DNA of 64,000 nucleotides, taken from contig NC_052516.1 in NCBI RefSeq assembly GCF_014356525.2, forward strand, positions 23,952,154 through 24,016,153. The letters are read 5' to 3'. Made by a program: the position numbers and the translations under genes. Below, in pieces: positions 33,393-44,863 of this stretch (position 1 is its first letter; every line of letters begins with the position of its first letter). The DNA comes from Nilaparvata lugens. Lineage: Eukaryota > Arthropoda > Insecta > Hemiptera > Delphacidae. Below the pieces are notes generated by a model. It was not told where the DNA came from. It saw only the letters and a program-made list of their open reading frames with translations, and did not search any database.

Positions 33393-34391
33393 CTTATGGA
33401 CTCGAGTGAAGACTTTCACTAAATATAGTATATTTTTATATTTTGAGCAAAGGGGAAAAAGGAGAGGAAAAAGAAGAAGAGGAGAGAGAAGGAGAAGAAG
33501 AGCCCATTATAGAGTTCTTTCATTATTTCTATTTTAGAGATTTTCCAAATCGATCAAAGAAAAACCAACATAGTTTCCTCTCATTCTCTTTCCTTTATGG
33601 ATTTCTTTCAATTTTCCTTCTAATTACAGGACGCTTTGCCAGTAAATGAGAAGATTTTTATAAGAATAAGTAGGGTACGTGAGCTTTGATATTATATTCT
33701 CAAAACTTCCCATCATTTTCATTATTTGAACATGATGAAGAGGTTTTCAGATAAAAATATCTTTTGCACCTCTGTAGTGGAAACTCGCGTGGGTTGACTC
33801 GAAGATCTGAAAGTAGATTGATCACAAGATCGAATTTTGTCGAAGCCCCTCATTACATTAGCTTCAAACCAACGCAAAACATTCGAATCAACGTGATTTA
33901 TCTCCATCTTTTCCATCAAAACACGAGTCTATTTTTGACTGTCAATGCGGAACTAATAAACCGAGTCCCGTGAATTTGTCGATATCAAATCTATGTCACG
34001 TGGTGAATTGAGTCTGTATTCATCTATTGAATAGATGCGATGAGTTGAGTGTAAGTGGACTTTCATGTATCCTGCATTCGATGTTAAATTTATTCAATGT
34101 TGAATGTATTCAATGTTGGAGGTATTTTTTTATAAATTAACATTGCAATCTAGTCTAAAAAGACTAATGAGCAGTTTTCTCTCATTTTTTTTAACGAAGA
34201 GGGGATGTATTTGATGTTGAATATATTGATGATTTATCAATATCCATATCATAAATTTACTCAAATAGATGCTGAAATCTTCATCAGACACCTATATTTT
34301 TTGTAGCAGAATGTCTATCATCAATAATTATCATACGTGCTCTTGATTGTTTTCTTAAGCATAATGTTTGTAAATTTTTAAATTTGAATAT

Positions 34392-34620
34392 GAATATCAT
34401 CTACGTGGATCTGTCCAAGAAAATCTAAAGTCATATCTGATCAAAGAAATCGCAGTACCAATATCAACTGCAGTCTAATATTGTATGGAATGCATTCAGG
34501 AATGTTTGTCAAATTTGAATTTGAATATCATCTAGATCTGTCCAAGAAATGTCTGATCAAATAAATCCCAGCACCAATATATCAACTGCACTCTGATATT
34601 GTATGGAATGCATTCTAAAC
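34392..34620 (+). repeat. Two-copy tandem duplication, period about 131 bp
   Basis: GAATATCATCTACGTGGATCTG near 34392 recurs as GAATATCATCTAGATCTG near 34523. TATTGTATGGAATGCATTC appears in both units. Confidence 0.8.
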
Positions 34621-35454
34621 TGAATTCATATTTCAAATACCTCACTAGTTCTTCAACACCTGATCAAACCCACACTGATCTATCAAAAGCGTTCGAAACT
34701 GATAGAACGAATTCCTAGTTCACACACAGTGCAATAGCATTAGTATTCCACCGGCACCTCACTACTGCATATGTAACGAACAATATTTATATTCACATCA
34801 CCGTATATCATTCATGAGAAATGTTGGGAAAAGCTTGTCAGCAAGTGTGGAGCCTTGCGCTACTCCCAACCGCACATTCGGAGCGAATTTCAATTGAATG
34901 CAATGGTGAGAATGAAATGAGGAAAAGGTGTGGTGGGGGTTGTGGGGTGGTAAGGTGTAGGGAGAGATACACAGTGAACTTTTCAAATTTCGCAGGTAAC
35001 TTGAGGCTAACATGCAGTTGACAGGCTCATACATAATGCATCGAGCCACATTTCTAGTGAGGCATGAAACTTTTTCGTGCCCAGTATGCTGGATGTTGGA
35101 TAAGCTCAACTTCTGCCTCAACCGACCGCATATAGATGCAGGGCGGAATGGATGGTGCGTGATATGAACGCAGTAAATGACACCTTGTGCTGAACGGGTT
35201 GGTGGTATATTGCATGCGATTCAATTTAGATTAATTCTGGGACAAGAATACAAAAATTCTACATGGTCTACATGTTTTGAATTCTACTCGCTGAAGGTCA
35301 TTAGAAGGATAAATACGTCCTTGGAAAAACAGCTGGAAATTTTGTCGTCTGTTGATACTGTAATGGCAGTGAGTGAGCGAGTGCATGAGTAGGATCATTC
35401 AGCTGATCTTACAAGAAGAAAAATTCAGCAAAAATAGTTATTTGTATATCTAGA
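34621..35454. other. No gene recognised
   Basis: Mixed-composition sequence with a G-rich patch near 34930. Frames of 66-107 residues on both strands carry no family motif, so I do not call a gene. Confidence 0.4.
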
Positions 35455-36150
35455 GTGAAAAGTACGACTTTTTCTCCCTGTGGGAAAAAGTTTGAAGCCC
35501 GAGGCGAAGCCGAGGGCAACAATTTTCCTGATGGAGAAAAAGTATTTTTCGCTCGTGATGTACACAACATTTTTCCTCCATAGACATTTTTTTATAGAAA
35601 CTGCAAATCAAATCATTTTAATAACTTACGTGATTGGTGACAATGTTTCCTAACAACATAACCTTAAATCTAAAACGTAAAACCCGGTCGTCTGATTGGC
35701 ACTGCCGATTGCGCTATGTATCGACAAAAGTTATAACAATTATCAGCTGAGCGGCTATCAAAAATGGCTGACTCCAGATCACGCGGTTCAGATTTGAATT
35801 GCAGATGAAAAATATATGTTGGCTGGTATTTTGAATAGAATAAGATATTTTTAAATTAGTATAAATTTTCATCGTCTACTAATAGTAAGTATATAATATC
35901 ATACAAACATATATTTCATGAGTTGATAAAATTTCTGGTTGTGGTATTGAATTCAGTTGATTCAATGACAGACACCTCTATTATGCTGCTTCATCTGAGC
36001 TAAGACCTTCTAACATATTTCAAATGTAAGTTTTTTAAATAAAGATGCTTCCCATGTTATTATTCAAATGGAGTCACTTTTCCTCCCTAGGGAGTTTTTC
36101 TATTTTTTACTACCGAGAGCGAAAAAGTGACACTTTAGTATTATGTTTCA
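35455..36150. repeat. Possible element with inverted 'TTTTTCTCCCT/GGGAGAAAA' ends
   Basis: The left side has AAAGTACGACTTTTTCTCCC then GCGAAGCCGAGGG. The right side has CCTCCCTAGGGAGTTTTTC then GAGCGAAAAAGTGACACTTT. Together they resemble decayed inverted termini about 0.7 kb apart. No coding region; weak evidence. Confidence 0.35.
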
Positions 36151-37548
36151 GGGAGTAAAGTAAGTACTTTGGACAGTAGGTGGAGGAAAAACTTATTTTC
36201 GTTCATTTCTCTTTTTTAAAAAACATGTTTACTTAAGAAAGATCAATATGGTAACTAGATGCTGTTAGTGTAGAATAGTACAAAGTATATCAACAAATAT
36301 TGTAACAAACATAGTATATCATTCTAAATCGAATTCAGAGTATATCTATTTTTGTAATCTTTGATGTGTTTGTTTTTTGAAGTGTGAATAAATTGTTATT
36401 TTGATGAGTGATAGTGGCTTAACCATGATTTTTATTTGGACTGTAGTATGAATTTGAAAAAGGACAGTCTTGGGCATAAGCCTGTTGTACCTCCTCATAT
36501 AGATGTGAAAATAATTGTACGACTGAGAAAATGAATAAATAAATATAAACTATGGATTCAATATCTCGTTACAAATTTTCTATGCTTTCACACTCCAGAG
36601 CAAAGCCCCTGTTATTTATTAGTGATAACCAATAACTAAAGATGATAGTTTCTCGATCCATTCAGAGCTGCAATGTAATTAATCCACGGTTTTGATGCTT
36701 TCATTTTATTGATGGTCAATTTTAAAGTATGTAAGCAAATATGTTCCTTTGATAGTACAAAACCCCAGTCAGTAAGTAAACAAAATTGCTCATTCTTAAA
36801 GATATAGAGAAAGAAACCTATGGAATCGCAGAACGCAAATTAAAATATCACAGATATATCTCTGTGTGACCGAAACCTCAATCAATTTCATCAAGTATGA
36901 ACAAGAAAATTTAATTTATTAGAAGATATGCAGATGAATCAATGATATAACATAATTCATACTCATTCCTCATACACTCTAACATTCTCATAGACTCCTG
37001 CGATAAACTAGTATTACATCCGACGAATTTCAACCTAATCCCTGTTCCTTATCCGCTTTTAAAAACATTCCTCTCCAGACATCAAGCTAACCTCTCCGCA
37101 TCTGACCTTTAAAAACCGATCAATCCTCGACTCAACCAACTTAGCCGCTGTTCCAGCTCACGTTCCAACCTTCCAGACACCACGACCCACCTCTGAAATA
37201 CCCCTTGAACACCCCCCCTGACCCCTAACCCCTGACCCCTGCTCCACCCCCAACAGACCGAATTCCAGTCTATTTTTGTAGACTGGGTCCAATCGGATAT
37301 TGATCAAACAAGTCAGCTCAGGCAGACTGCTAGTTTTAGGGGCAATAAATACCGCTAGTACAACCCCCACCACCCCTAGTACCACTCTGTACCCTTCTAG
37401 TACCTCGCAGACCCTCTTGTAGGTCACTGGTACAGTAAACCGAAAAATATTGAAAACAAATTACATCATGTGAGTAATTCTTATTGATTCTGATTGTAAA
37501 TATTGTGAGTTTAAACGAATGAAATTTGAATTCAAATTCTGAATTTTA
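36151..37548. other. Non-coding, including a C-rich block at 37.1-37.4 kb
   Basis: AT-rich to about 37070, then a distinctly C-rich block (ACCCC, CCACC runs) to about 37440 that includes a G-quadruplex-type motif. Its phrase AGTACCTCG..AGGTCACT recurs near 38335-38370, on the far side of repeat R copy 4. The 89-residue minus-strand frame at 37158-37427 has no recognised domain. Confidence 0.45.
37212..37239 (-). other. G-quadruplex-type motif (minus strand) / i-motif (plus strand)
   Basis: Four C tracts of at least four (37212-37218, 37222-37225, 37229-37232, 37236-37239) are separated by exactly three bases (TGA, TAA, TGA). The opposite strand therefore has four G4 tracts with 3-base loops, a canonical quadruplex pattern. 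Confidence 0.7.
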
Positions 37549-38322
37549 ATTGACCGAGCGTAGTGAGGTCTAAAGGTGCTTACAGATATACGCGCCACAA
37601 ACATGAGCAATTCACTTTTAATCAGCTGACTATATCTGTATTTTTACAGAAACTGTATAAGATATAGGTATGAAAAGCTTGGCATCAGCTGATTAGAAGT
37701 GAATTGCTCATGTTCGCGGCACGTAAATCTGTACGCACCTTAAGATTCAAGTCGACGGTTTGGCATTTCTCTTAATGTTCAAATGTTCATATGTTGCGCA
37801 TTTACGGCGAAACGCGGTAATAGATTTCCATGAAATTTGACAGGTATGTTCCTTTTTGAATTGCGCGTCGACGTATAAACAAGGTTTTTGGAAATTTTGC
37901 ATTTCAAGGATAATATATAAGGAAAAAGGAGCCTCCTTCATACGCCAATATTGGAGTAAAAATCAGACAATAATAATACTACCTGTTCAAAAACATCGAA
38001 CATCTTGAAAATGTATCTTTCCATCAACGTTAGTAGACAGTTGACTATAATACTACCCGTTCAAAAACATCGAACATCTTGAGAATGTATCTTTACATCA
38101 ACGTTGTTGACAGATGCAGCCAGACCTGATAACAGCGCTCACACTCACAATCCGGGACGACACGTCACGGTACGATAGGACAGAAAGCTCCAAGTTTATT
38201 TGGGATTTTTTCTAGACATTTCAAATTGATAAATTATTTATTAATTTTTGAGAAAACATAACAAAGGTCAATGTAACTTACTGAGCGCGAGGTCTACTGT
38301 TCACAGAACTACTAATAACTTG
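37549..38322 (+). repeat. Repeat R, copy 4 (long form) with MITE B inside
   Basis: Starts TTGACCGAGCGTAGTGAGGT, is broken by MITE B at 37574, and resumes with GATTCAAGTCGACGGTTTGG. It ends near GCGAGGTCTACTGTTCACAG. An internal 68 bp block with CATCGAACATCTTGA is duplicated (near 37988 and 38053), unlike copy 2, which has it once. Confidence 0.75.
37574..37740. mobile_element. MITE B, intact copy (167 bp)
   Basis: Starts AGGTGCTTACAGATATACGC and ends TAAATCTGTACGCACCT. The arms of about 60 bp include CACTTTTAATCAGCTGA and its inverse. Flanked by TAA on both sides (37571-37573 and 37741-37743). The empty site GAGGTCTAAGATTC exists at 24590. A TAA duplication is typical of PIF/Harbinger-type MITEs. 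Confidence 0.9.
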
Positions 38323-38763
38323 GATCTGACTATAGTACCTCGAAAACCCCCTAGTAGGTCACTAGTTCAACAGCTGGAATATTATAAATGAGAAGATTTG
38401 AATAAAAACATCCACTCTATAATAATTAAACTCCCTTCACACATCACATCTGAAGGAGTAATTCGGTTGAATAGAGTCTATTAACATTGTGAACTTTGTA
38501 GACCTATTGATAATAATAATTATTATTATTTGTAGGCCCTGTTACACAGATTGATCATAGTTTTAGGCGACCAAGTTATAACTCTTTTCGAAAATAAAAC
38601 TTTTCCCGAAAAGAAGAATAGTTTGTCAAGGAGACACTATAGAATATTGTCTAACAATTTCACGATTTTTTTGAGAAGTTACATACGGTACATCTTTAGT
38701 GTGCTTCAAGATTATGACTTACGTAAACAAGGATTGAAATGTAGAAAATAAGAAATCATTGTG

Positions 38764-39312
38764 TACGTTCTGTGTACAGTAAATTGTTCCAGTTCCAATA
38801 GTAAATTGTTCCATCACTAGTGCAAAATGTTCCCATGGAATGCCGTTTCAAAATCATTGGTTCAAGCTTTTGGCGCGCATTTATAAAGTTGATTTACACT
38901 AAAATGTGTTGTTCACTAGCTAGAATGAAGAAAGGCTGTTTTTACAAACTTACCGTCTAGAAAAGTGTGCATTTCTTTTATTCCATTACTCTCAAATTTT
39001 CTATAGAGAATTTTATTTAATGAATGGTTATCAAACATCATATTGTTGGTATGTATTCTATGGCTATGCTATTGTAAACAAACTATCAGCGCATGCGCAG
39101 AGAAGCAAGCAGACTACAATAATCGACCAATGAGAGCTCAGATAGTTGGAACTGTACCAGGACGGACAATTTTCCACGCTTCGACTGTGGGGCAGGAATT
39201 TGGAACTGGAACTGGTTTCTGGTCAAAACTCTTCCCATGGAACGCGAAACTTTTTACCTGGTAAATTGTGAATCGGACAATTCACCACATTCCATGTACA
39301 CAGAACGGGCCC
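38764..39312. mobile_element. Probable TIR element (GTTCTGTGTACA ends)
   Basis: GTTCTGTGTACAGTAAATTG near 38768 faces CAATTCACCAC..ATGTACACAGAAC near 39285-39306. Inner blocks TTCCCATGGAATG and CTTCCCATGGAACG lie near both ends. The 73-residue frame inside has no transposase motif. Boundaries are approximate. Confidence 0.45.
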
Positions 39313-39523
39313 ATTATCAAGTGAAGATTACACCATAGGTGTTGAGACCAGTATGTAACTAGATAATGTATTCGTGATATTTCTACACAATATTCAAGTG
39401 TTTAATTATGGATAAATATCACCATATCACACCACAGAAAAATAGTTCATGAACACATACTGACATGCTATCTCTGGGAAGAGGGATCATTCAAATAGAA
39501 TCTCATGTTCCAAGTCATATAAC

Positions 39524-39529
39524 TTTATT
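39524..39529 (-). promoter_or_regulatory. Polyadenylation signal AATAAA of the receptor gene
   Basis: AATAAA on the minus strand about 20 bases past the stop codon at 39549, an appropriate place for 3' end formation. Confidence 0.5.
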
Positions 39530-39548
39530 AATATTCACAGCCTTTACT

Positions 39549-40687
39549 CTAGAACTGCATTAAGATTGTAACATACGTCAACAACGACACAAATATCGAG
39601 CACAAAAACTCATAATCTAGACACACCAATCCATAAACAGTAATCTTCATCTTCTCCTGAGAAAACTGCAAGTTCTCCACATCCAAAACCCGTCTCTCGT
39701 CATCAGATAGTCCTCGTTTCTTGTACAATCTGCAAAGTATTCTATTAGTCTTTCCACATTCACCTGTGACCATCTCGCTAGCTACAACCAATAAAATCAG
39801 ACAACCCAAATGCAGACTCGCTCCGGTGACTTCACATAAGAAAGCTGTCACATTATCAAAGATAGAATACCCCTGGATGGAGTGTACAAAATGTAGGAAT
39901 ACTTCAACAAACATTATAACCAATGATGTAAATAGTTGAATGAATAGTTGACACTCCAGGGTTCTATTCAACTTGAAAATGAACTCTGACATGTTTCTAT
40001 GGTCTCTCAAGATTTTCATCAAATAATCACAGTTTTCATCTCTTCTGAAATCATAATCGTGACTCTCCACCAGAAAATTACCTCTCAATTCCTGTTCCAC
40101 TAATATTTTAGTGTTGTAATTCAATTTCCTCACAGCCAACTTCACATCAGACATCAAACATAGATAACATAGCGCAAGTGAACTTTCACAGGGGATTAAA
40201 ATGAATGAAGTTAGATAATCCTTGATAATAAAATAATGAATCACTTCAAAGCATAGATTATAAACAGTGATACAAGTTACAAGAAAACAAACTAAACCAA
40301 GATATTTTATCAAGAATCCTTTAGTTTCCCTCAGGGAATTCAGATCCAAATGTTTGAAAACCTCAGGTATCTCAGTTATCATTCCCCTACGTTTATGCCA
40401 TTTTATGCTAGAATCCATCAACAACCATAAGCAGGAGTTTGTTCCATTATAACTGCTACAGCGTACCATCGTAGATTATGTGCCACTGTACCAACTTCGG
40501 AATTGAAAAGTATTGCCACTTGAAACATGGATGTGATTTCATAGATTAACAGAATAACCACTGACACAATAATCCGCTTGGTGTTTTTGGGAATCAGTTC
40601 ATCAGGAGAAGTCGGATGGAAATCGTTGATGCTGGTGAAAAATCCTAGATGTGACCAGATTGGTTTCAAATGATCAAAGTTCAACAT
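39549..40687 (-). pseudogene. Insect gustatory receptor (7tm_7), one single-base frameshift
   Basis: Likely a chemoreceptor ion-channel subunit of the insect gustatory receptor family, a multi-pass membrane protein of sensory neurons. The ATG at 40687 opens MLNFDHLKPIWSHLGFF, followed by a first hydrophobic segment (RIIVSVVILLIYEITSMF). A frameshift in a three-A run at 40438-40440 moves to the second frame. Further hydrophobic segments follow: YLGLVCFLVTCITVYNL, LTSFILIPCESSLALCYL, LFIQLFTSLVIMFVEVFL, LHLGCLILLVVASEMV. The C-terminus LDYEFLCSIF..LLTYVTILMQF is the family signature (TYLVILVQF-type). Joined, the product would be about 379 residues in one exon, normal for the family. A one-base loss could be a real pseudogenising change or a sequencing error. 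No other host gene is nearby. Ligand unknown. Confidence 0.8.
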
Positions 40688-40779
40688 TTTTACGATCTCA
40701 GGCCCTGATTTTTTTTGTGAATACCGTATGTTAGGCCCAGTGGTTGATTGAAAAATTATCAATTTGAAGAGAACTGGAA

Positions 40780-40809
40780 CAATGACTTCCCACTGGATGC
40801 CTCTATATA
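40780..40809 (-). promoter_or_regulatory. Possible TATA box and initiator of the receptor gene
   Basis: TATATA (40809-40804) lies about 26 bases before an initiator-like TCATTG (A at 40783), roughly 95 bases upstream of the ATG. The spacing is right, but such motifs are common in AT-rich DNA. Confidence 0.25.
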
Positions 40810-40936
40810 ATCATAGATATCTTTATCCACATAATATAATACAAGTACTCGAAAAATTATTCTAATTTGATAAACCAATCACTAATCGATTCAAGACTTG
40901 AGTGACAAATAACCAATTAATCACTGTTCTCATTTG

Positions 40937-41211
40937 GTAGAGAGTTAGTGGGAAGGATATTTTGAATATTCTTTCCAAAGAATGGACATTAATATGTCCA
41001 AAGCTCCGCCAATTTATGTAGATGCATAGCAATATTATCTATAGCTATTACCAATTGCTTTTTTCATATCATATGCAGTTCAATAATTATTGTCTTAGTC
41101 TATATTATGTAAATTTATCTATAATTTTGCTGTATTGTAAGCTATTGTATATAAGTGTGAAAGCCAGTATATATTGTAATCTACATAAAGTACTCAATCA
41201 ATCAATCAATT
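40937..41211 (+). mobile_element. (TCAA)n-tailed retroposon T, copy 1
   Basis: Starts GTAGAGAGTTAGTGGGAAGG, passes ATGTCCAAAGCTCCGCCAAT and GCTATTGTATATAAGTGT, and ends AAGTACTCAATCAATCAATC. It is about 275 bp. The same start recurs in copies at 49227, 61524 and 61919, suggesting a SINE-sized unit or a shared LINE 3' end. No clear pol III boxes. Confidence 0.75.
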
Positions 41212-41674
41212 CTCGACTTCTACATGTTTCATGTTCAGAATAGAATATGCTCTAGAAATCTCAATGTTCTCTTAAAAATCCGACTCTCAGTGAAAATCAC
41301 GATGAACTAGATACGTTCCAATGCAAATGTCATAGGAAAACACACAAAAATATTGTCGAAATCACAATGTTTAGATGTGAAGGGGGACTACATATTATAT
41401 ACACATCACTCTGTCTGGGAATGCGGAAGGAATTGGAGATGTCTATTTTCTTCAACACGCAATATAATACTATAAATTCACTGTGGAACCATTGAATAAT
41501 CTATATACTGTCCTGGAAAAAAATGGTTATAATCAAATTATTGTTTTGTATAGGAGTAGAACACAGAGATAATGCAATATATTGATGCCACGTTAGAATC
41601 CTATTTTTTTTTATCGATTAATATATTATTGAAATTTTATCCTATGATAATTATTGGATGTGAACTCTTCTCAA

Positions 41675-42328
41675 CCCTAAAGAGTCACACTGGGGTGTTT
41701 CACACCCCAGGGATTTTTTTCCTGTTCTGCAGTTGACAATATTAAACAGATGGAAATTTATGCCCAGTCTAAATTAGGTTTGTAGTATTGTCAACTACTC
41801 TCCACCACTTCCAGTCAGTAATAGCATTCTACAAGGTCACCAGCTTATCTTGTTCATCGTTTGGGGTGTCTAACACTCCAGAATGTCTTCTACGTAAGAC
41901 TTCTATCAAACACTTTTATTACAAAGATTTACTTGTATTGTCACTGTGGTATGGGATGATGGATCAGATTGGAATAAATGCTATGATTCTCTACAACTTG
42001 AGATTCAAAACAATAAAATGAAGGGACTCGTGAGTTTTTGATGAAATTGTCATTGGCAATGATCAAGCCATTCGTTCAAACCGGATTATGAGCTCCAACA
42101 CTTAGGCGGAACATACGTACTTCTAAAATTAGTATAAATATTGATAAGCACTGCTTTACTTTTGATTTATGTATGCACTTGGAACAAAAATGATTAAGAA
42201 ATGATGAAGTATGGTCTAAGTACATGTTTTTTTTCATATTTTTCAAAGAAAAATGCAAAATTAGATTGGGTCTTCAACACCCCAGTGTGTCTACTATGTT
42301 AGCTTAAAGTAAGTGTGTCTCTGTAGGG
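41675..42328 (+). mobile_element. piggyBac-like element relic
   Basis: The left end CCCTAAAGAGTCACACTGGG and right end ...GTCTCTGTAGGG are inverted and start with the CCCTA typical of piggyBac. The flanking TCAA (41671-41674) and TTGA (42329-42332) could be decayed TTAA targets. ACACCCCAG/CTGGGGTGT motifs lie inside both ends. A short plus-strand frame near 41938-42019 reads WYGMMDQIGINAMILYN, resembling the conserved piggyBac transposase segment (M-D-x-x-G-I-N-A-x-x-x-Y). Most of the transposase is gone. Direct repeats of about 55 bp (41617-41670 and 42337-42394) flank the whole. Confidence 0.55.
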
Positions 42329-42394
42329 TTGATGATCAATATATTAATGAAACTTTATCCTATAATAATTATTAGATGTGAGCCGTTTCATGAG

Positions 42395-43436
42395 TATTCA
42401 ACCAGAATCACAAATTAGGATGAATACAATAACATTTTTGACCATTCGATGTAAGAGTACTCAGGTATAAATACTGTCAGAAATACACTGTACTCAGGAA
42501 TCAAAACGTAGGTACTTTGAAAGTGTTGTTAAACTTAGTTACTCAAGATCTATAACAAAACAAAGTTAGGCTGGTATAAAACTATGAACTGTTTAATGTT
42601 ATTTGTCCCAAGGGTTTTCTGTCGTCAATCATTACGTAATCACTTTGAAATTATGAACATCCAATACAAGTCTCAAGAGTAAACTGACAAATAATTCTCG
42701 AAGTCGACTCCAGTCTACTCAGGTCTCGAAGTAAAACTGTCAAAATCATGTGGTACCTCTCACGTATAGTTTGAACGATGTTTTCTTACTGTCTGCAACT
42801 TTAAGAGTGAGCTGTCAAAATCATAAAACGCTATCAAAAATGTAACAACAGCATGAATAATAACACTAATACTCTGATATCGATTGAGTGAAATCACTTT
42901 ATTCTGTCAGCATTGATTGATTCTGAAGTATTGCTGTTATTCATGAGGAATACTGCCAGTTCACATTCCACTATAGTCAGAAGTGTTTGGTGTTTTTGAT
43001 ACCTGTCATCCCTTCAAAACATGGAACAGACGGTGAAGACAAGCCAAAATCATTCGAAAGTAAAATAGAGTCACAGAGATTGTGAAGAGGAATAACAGTC
43101 AGATGATGATGATGGTGAACTCATATGAACAAAACTTTAGGGAAGGATATTGGGGTATTACCTCACCTAACAAATCAGTAATAAAAAACATGTTGAGAGG
43201 AGGAGTAAGACAAGTTTGAGAGGGAAAAATATTCAGGGGAAACATGTAGAATGAATGTAGGAAAGAGGTAAGATATTGGTAATATCGATTTCATGACAAA
43301 TATGTCACAGTGGAAGTAAATAATCTTTTTATTTCATCATACACCATTTATCTATGGAAGTCAATTTCCCAACATGATAACCGATATTAATTTTATATGA
43401 CATGGAGAAATCTTCATTTTTAATTGCTAGCAAATA
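42395..43436. other. No gene recognised
   Basis: AT-rich sequence with loosely repeated phrases such as GTAAACTGACAAATAATT / AGTGAGCTGTCAAAATCATA. No supported feature. Confidence 0.4.
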
Positions 43437-43925
43437 ATAGTATATATTTCGCACCTAGGGCCGAAAATGAGATTTTTCTGGCTCGAAATCGGTTTTCAAG
43501 TCCGAGGCTGTAGGCCGAGGACTAGAAAAGATTGAGAGCCGGAAGAACATTTTTGTTCATGGTGAGAACGTTATTTTTCGTCACACAGAAAAATAAACAA
43601 TATATATATTTATGAGAATAATTGTTTATTAGGCACTTCCGAAAACAAAACAGGAAGGTCATAGCTCTAGCAAATCTGAGGTAATCTGAATATCAGGAAA
43701 TTGTCCAAGTACTTTTATTTTTTATTCTGATTTGTCTAAATAACCTAAAAGATTATGTTCAATTATGTAAGAGGTTGAGTTAATACTTTTTATTCTTCCA
43801 AATGACAATGAGATGATATTATTATGAATGTTTTGATTCTTGAATAATAAACACAAATAATGAAAAGTTTTTTGATCAGCTGTGTCTTAGCACACTTGAA
43901 ATTTGGCCAATCTGAATGTCAACTT
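43437..43925 (+). repeat. Repeat G, copy 1
   Basis: Starts TTTCGCACCTAGGGCCGAAA, continues CTCGAAATCGGTTTTCAAGT and GTAGGCCGAGGACTAG, then a shared AT-rich body to CACACTTGAAATTTGGCC. Its 3' end differs from copies 2 and 3. CTAGGGCCGTAAAAC near 44173 may be a decayed far end. Confidence 0.7.
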
Positions 43926-44370
43926 CAACAATGCTTGTTGTCGTTGACTTCGGAAGTTTAGGTTAGAAGTTCTATCCTACTCTGAAAATCGAATTTGGAT
44001 ATTTTATAATATATATCTTATCTGTATTTTATTCATCCAAAAAAAATGATAGTATCTTATTGCAGAATACTTATTCAATTCTAGAAGCATAAACTGATTC
44101 CGTTTCATAAACCATTTTGTAAACACGTTCACATCAAATCAGAATCAGCTGACTTCAAGGTTATTTTACAGCCCTAGGGCCGTAAAACTTTCACCGGCCT
44201 GGTCAGAAAACAATCATTTTCGGCCTCCATATGACGCACGAAAACCAGCTCATTACATCCAAGTGGGGCGAAAAAGGTTTTGCTTGCAGCATTACTTTTT
44301 CCAAAAAATCATGTTTTCTCCATTCATTTTCTCATCAAGCATCAGTAATATAATAGTAGTACCGGTTAAA

Positions 44371-44537
44371 GGCCCGGTTGCACAGAAGCAGGTTAAATTT
44401 ACTGATTAATTTCACGTGGACCAATCAAAAAATACCTTTTTAAAAAGACTGCTTCTCTGATTGGTTCTCGTGTAATTAATCAGTAACATCAATTTTTTTA
44501 ATAAAAAAGATTTAACCGGCTTTAGTGTAACCAGCAC
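44371..44537. mobile_element. MITE K (GGCCCGGTTGCACAGAAGC type)
   Basis: The left end GGCCCGGTTGCACAGAAGCA faces the right end GGCTTTAGTGTAACCAGC. The arms continue with ACTGATTAATTTCACGTGGA/ACCAATCA and GATTGGTTCTCGTGTAATTAATCAGT. This resembles a palindromic MITE type that I recall from several insects. The loop is about 20 bp. Confidence 0.75.
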
Positions 44538-44863
44538 AAAGTATTCATCGAACAAAAAAAATTAACCAATAATTGAATGAACAGATTCGTTAGCAAGCGA
44601 GATACACTTAAATCTTACAATTCGTATTTTATTGACAATGAAATTGAATTTGTGATTGTAATCATACTGAATTTTACAGATGGAAATGAATTGGAAGTTG
44701 CATTTGTTCAAGTGCTAATTAATGAATAATATTATCATTGAACGAAAATCCTAATTAAATACTGTGAATCAACCCGGGATACTTTTGCTACTGCAAATAT
44801 TGACAACAATATTCCCGGGCTGAAAAATCATTTTTGTATAGCGCTCATCGAATTTCCATCTAG

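Noticed and set aside
36781..37440. Possible protein-coding exon in the C-rich block
   Set aside because: The minus-strand frame is explained by composition; no splice-consistent neighbours or family motif.
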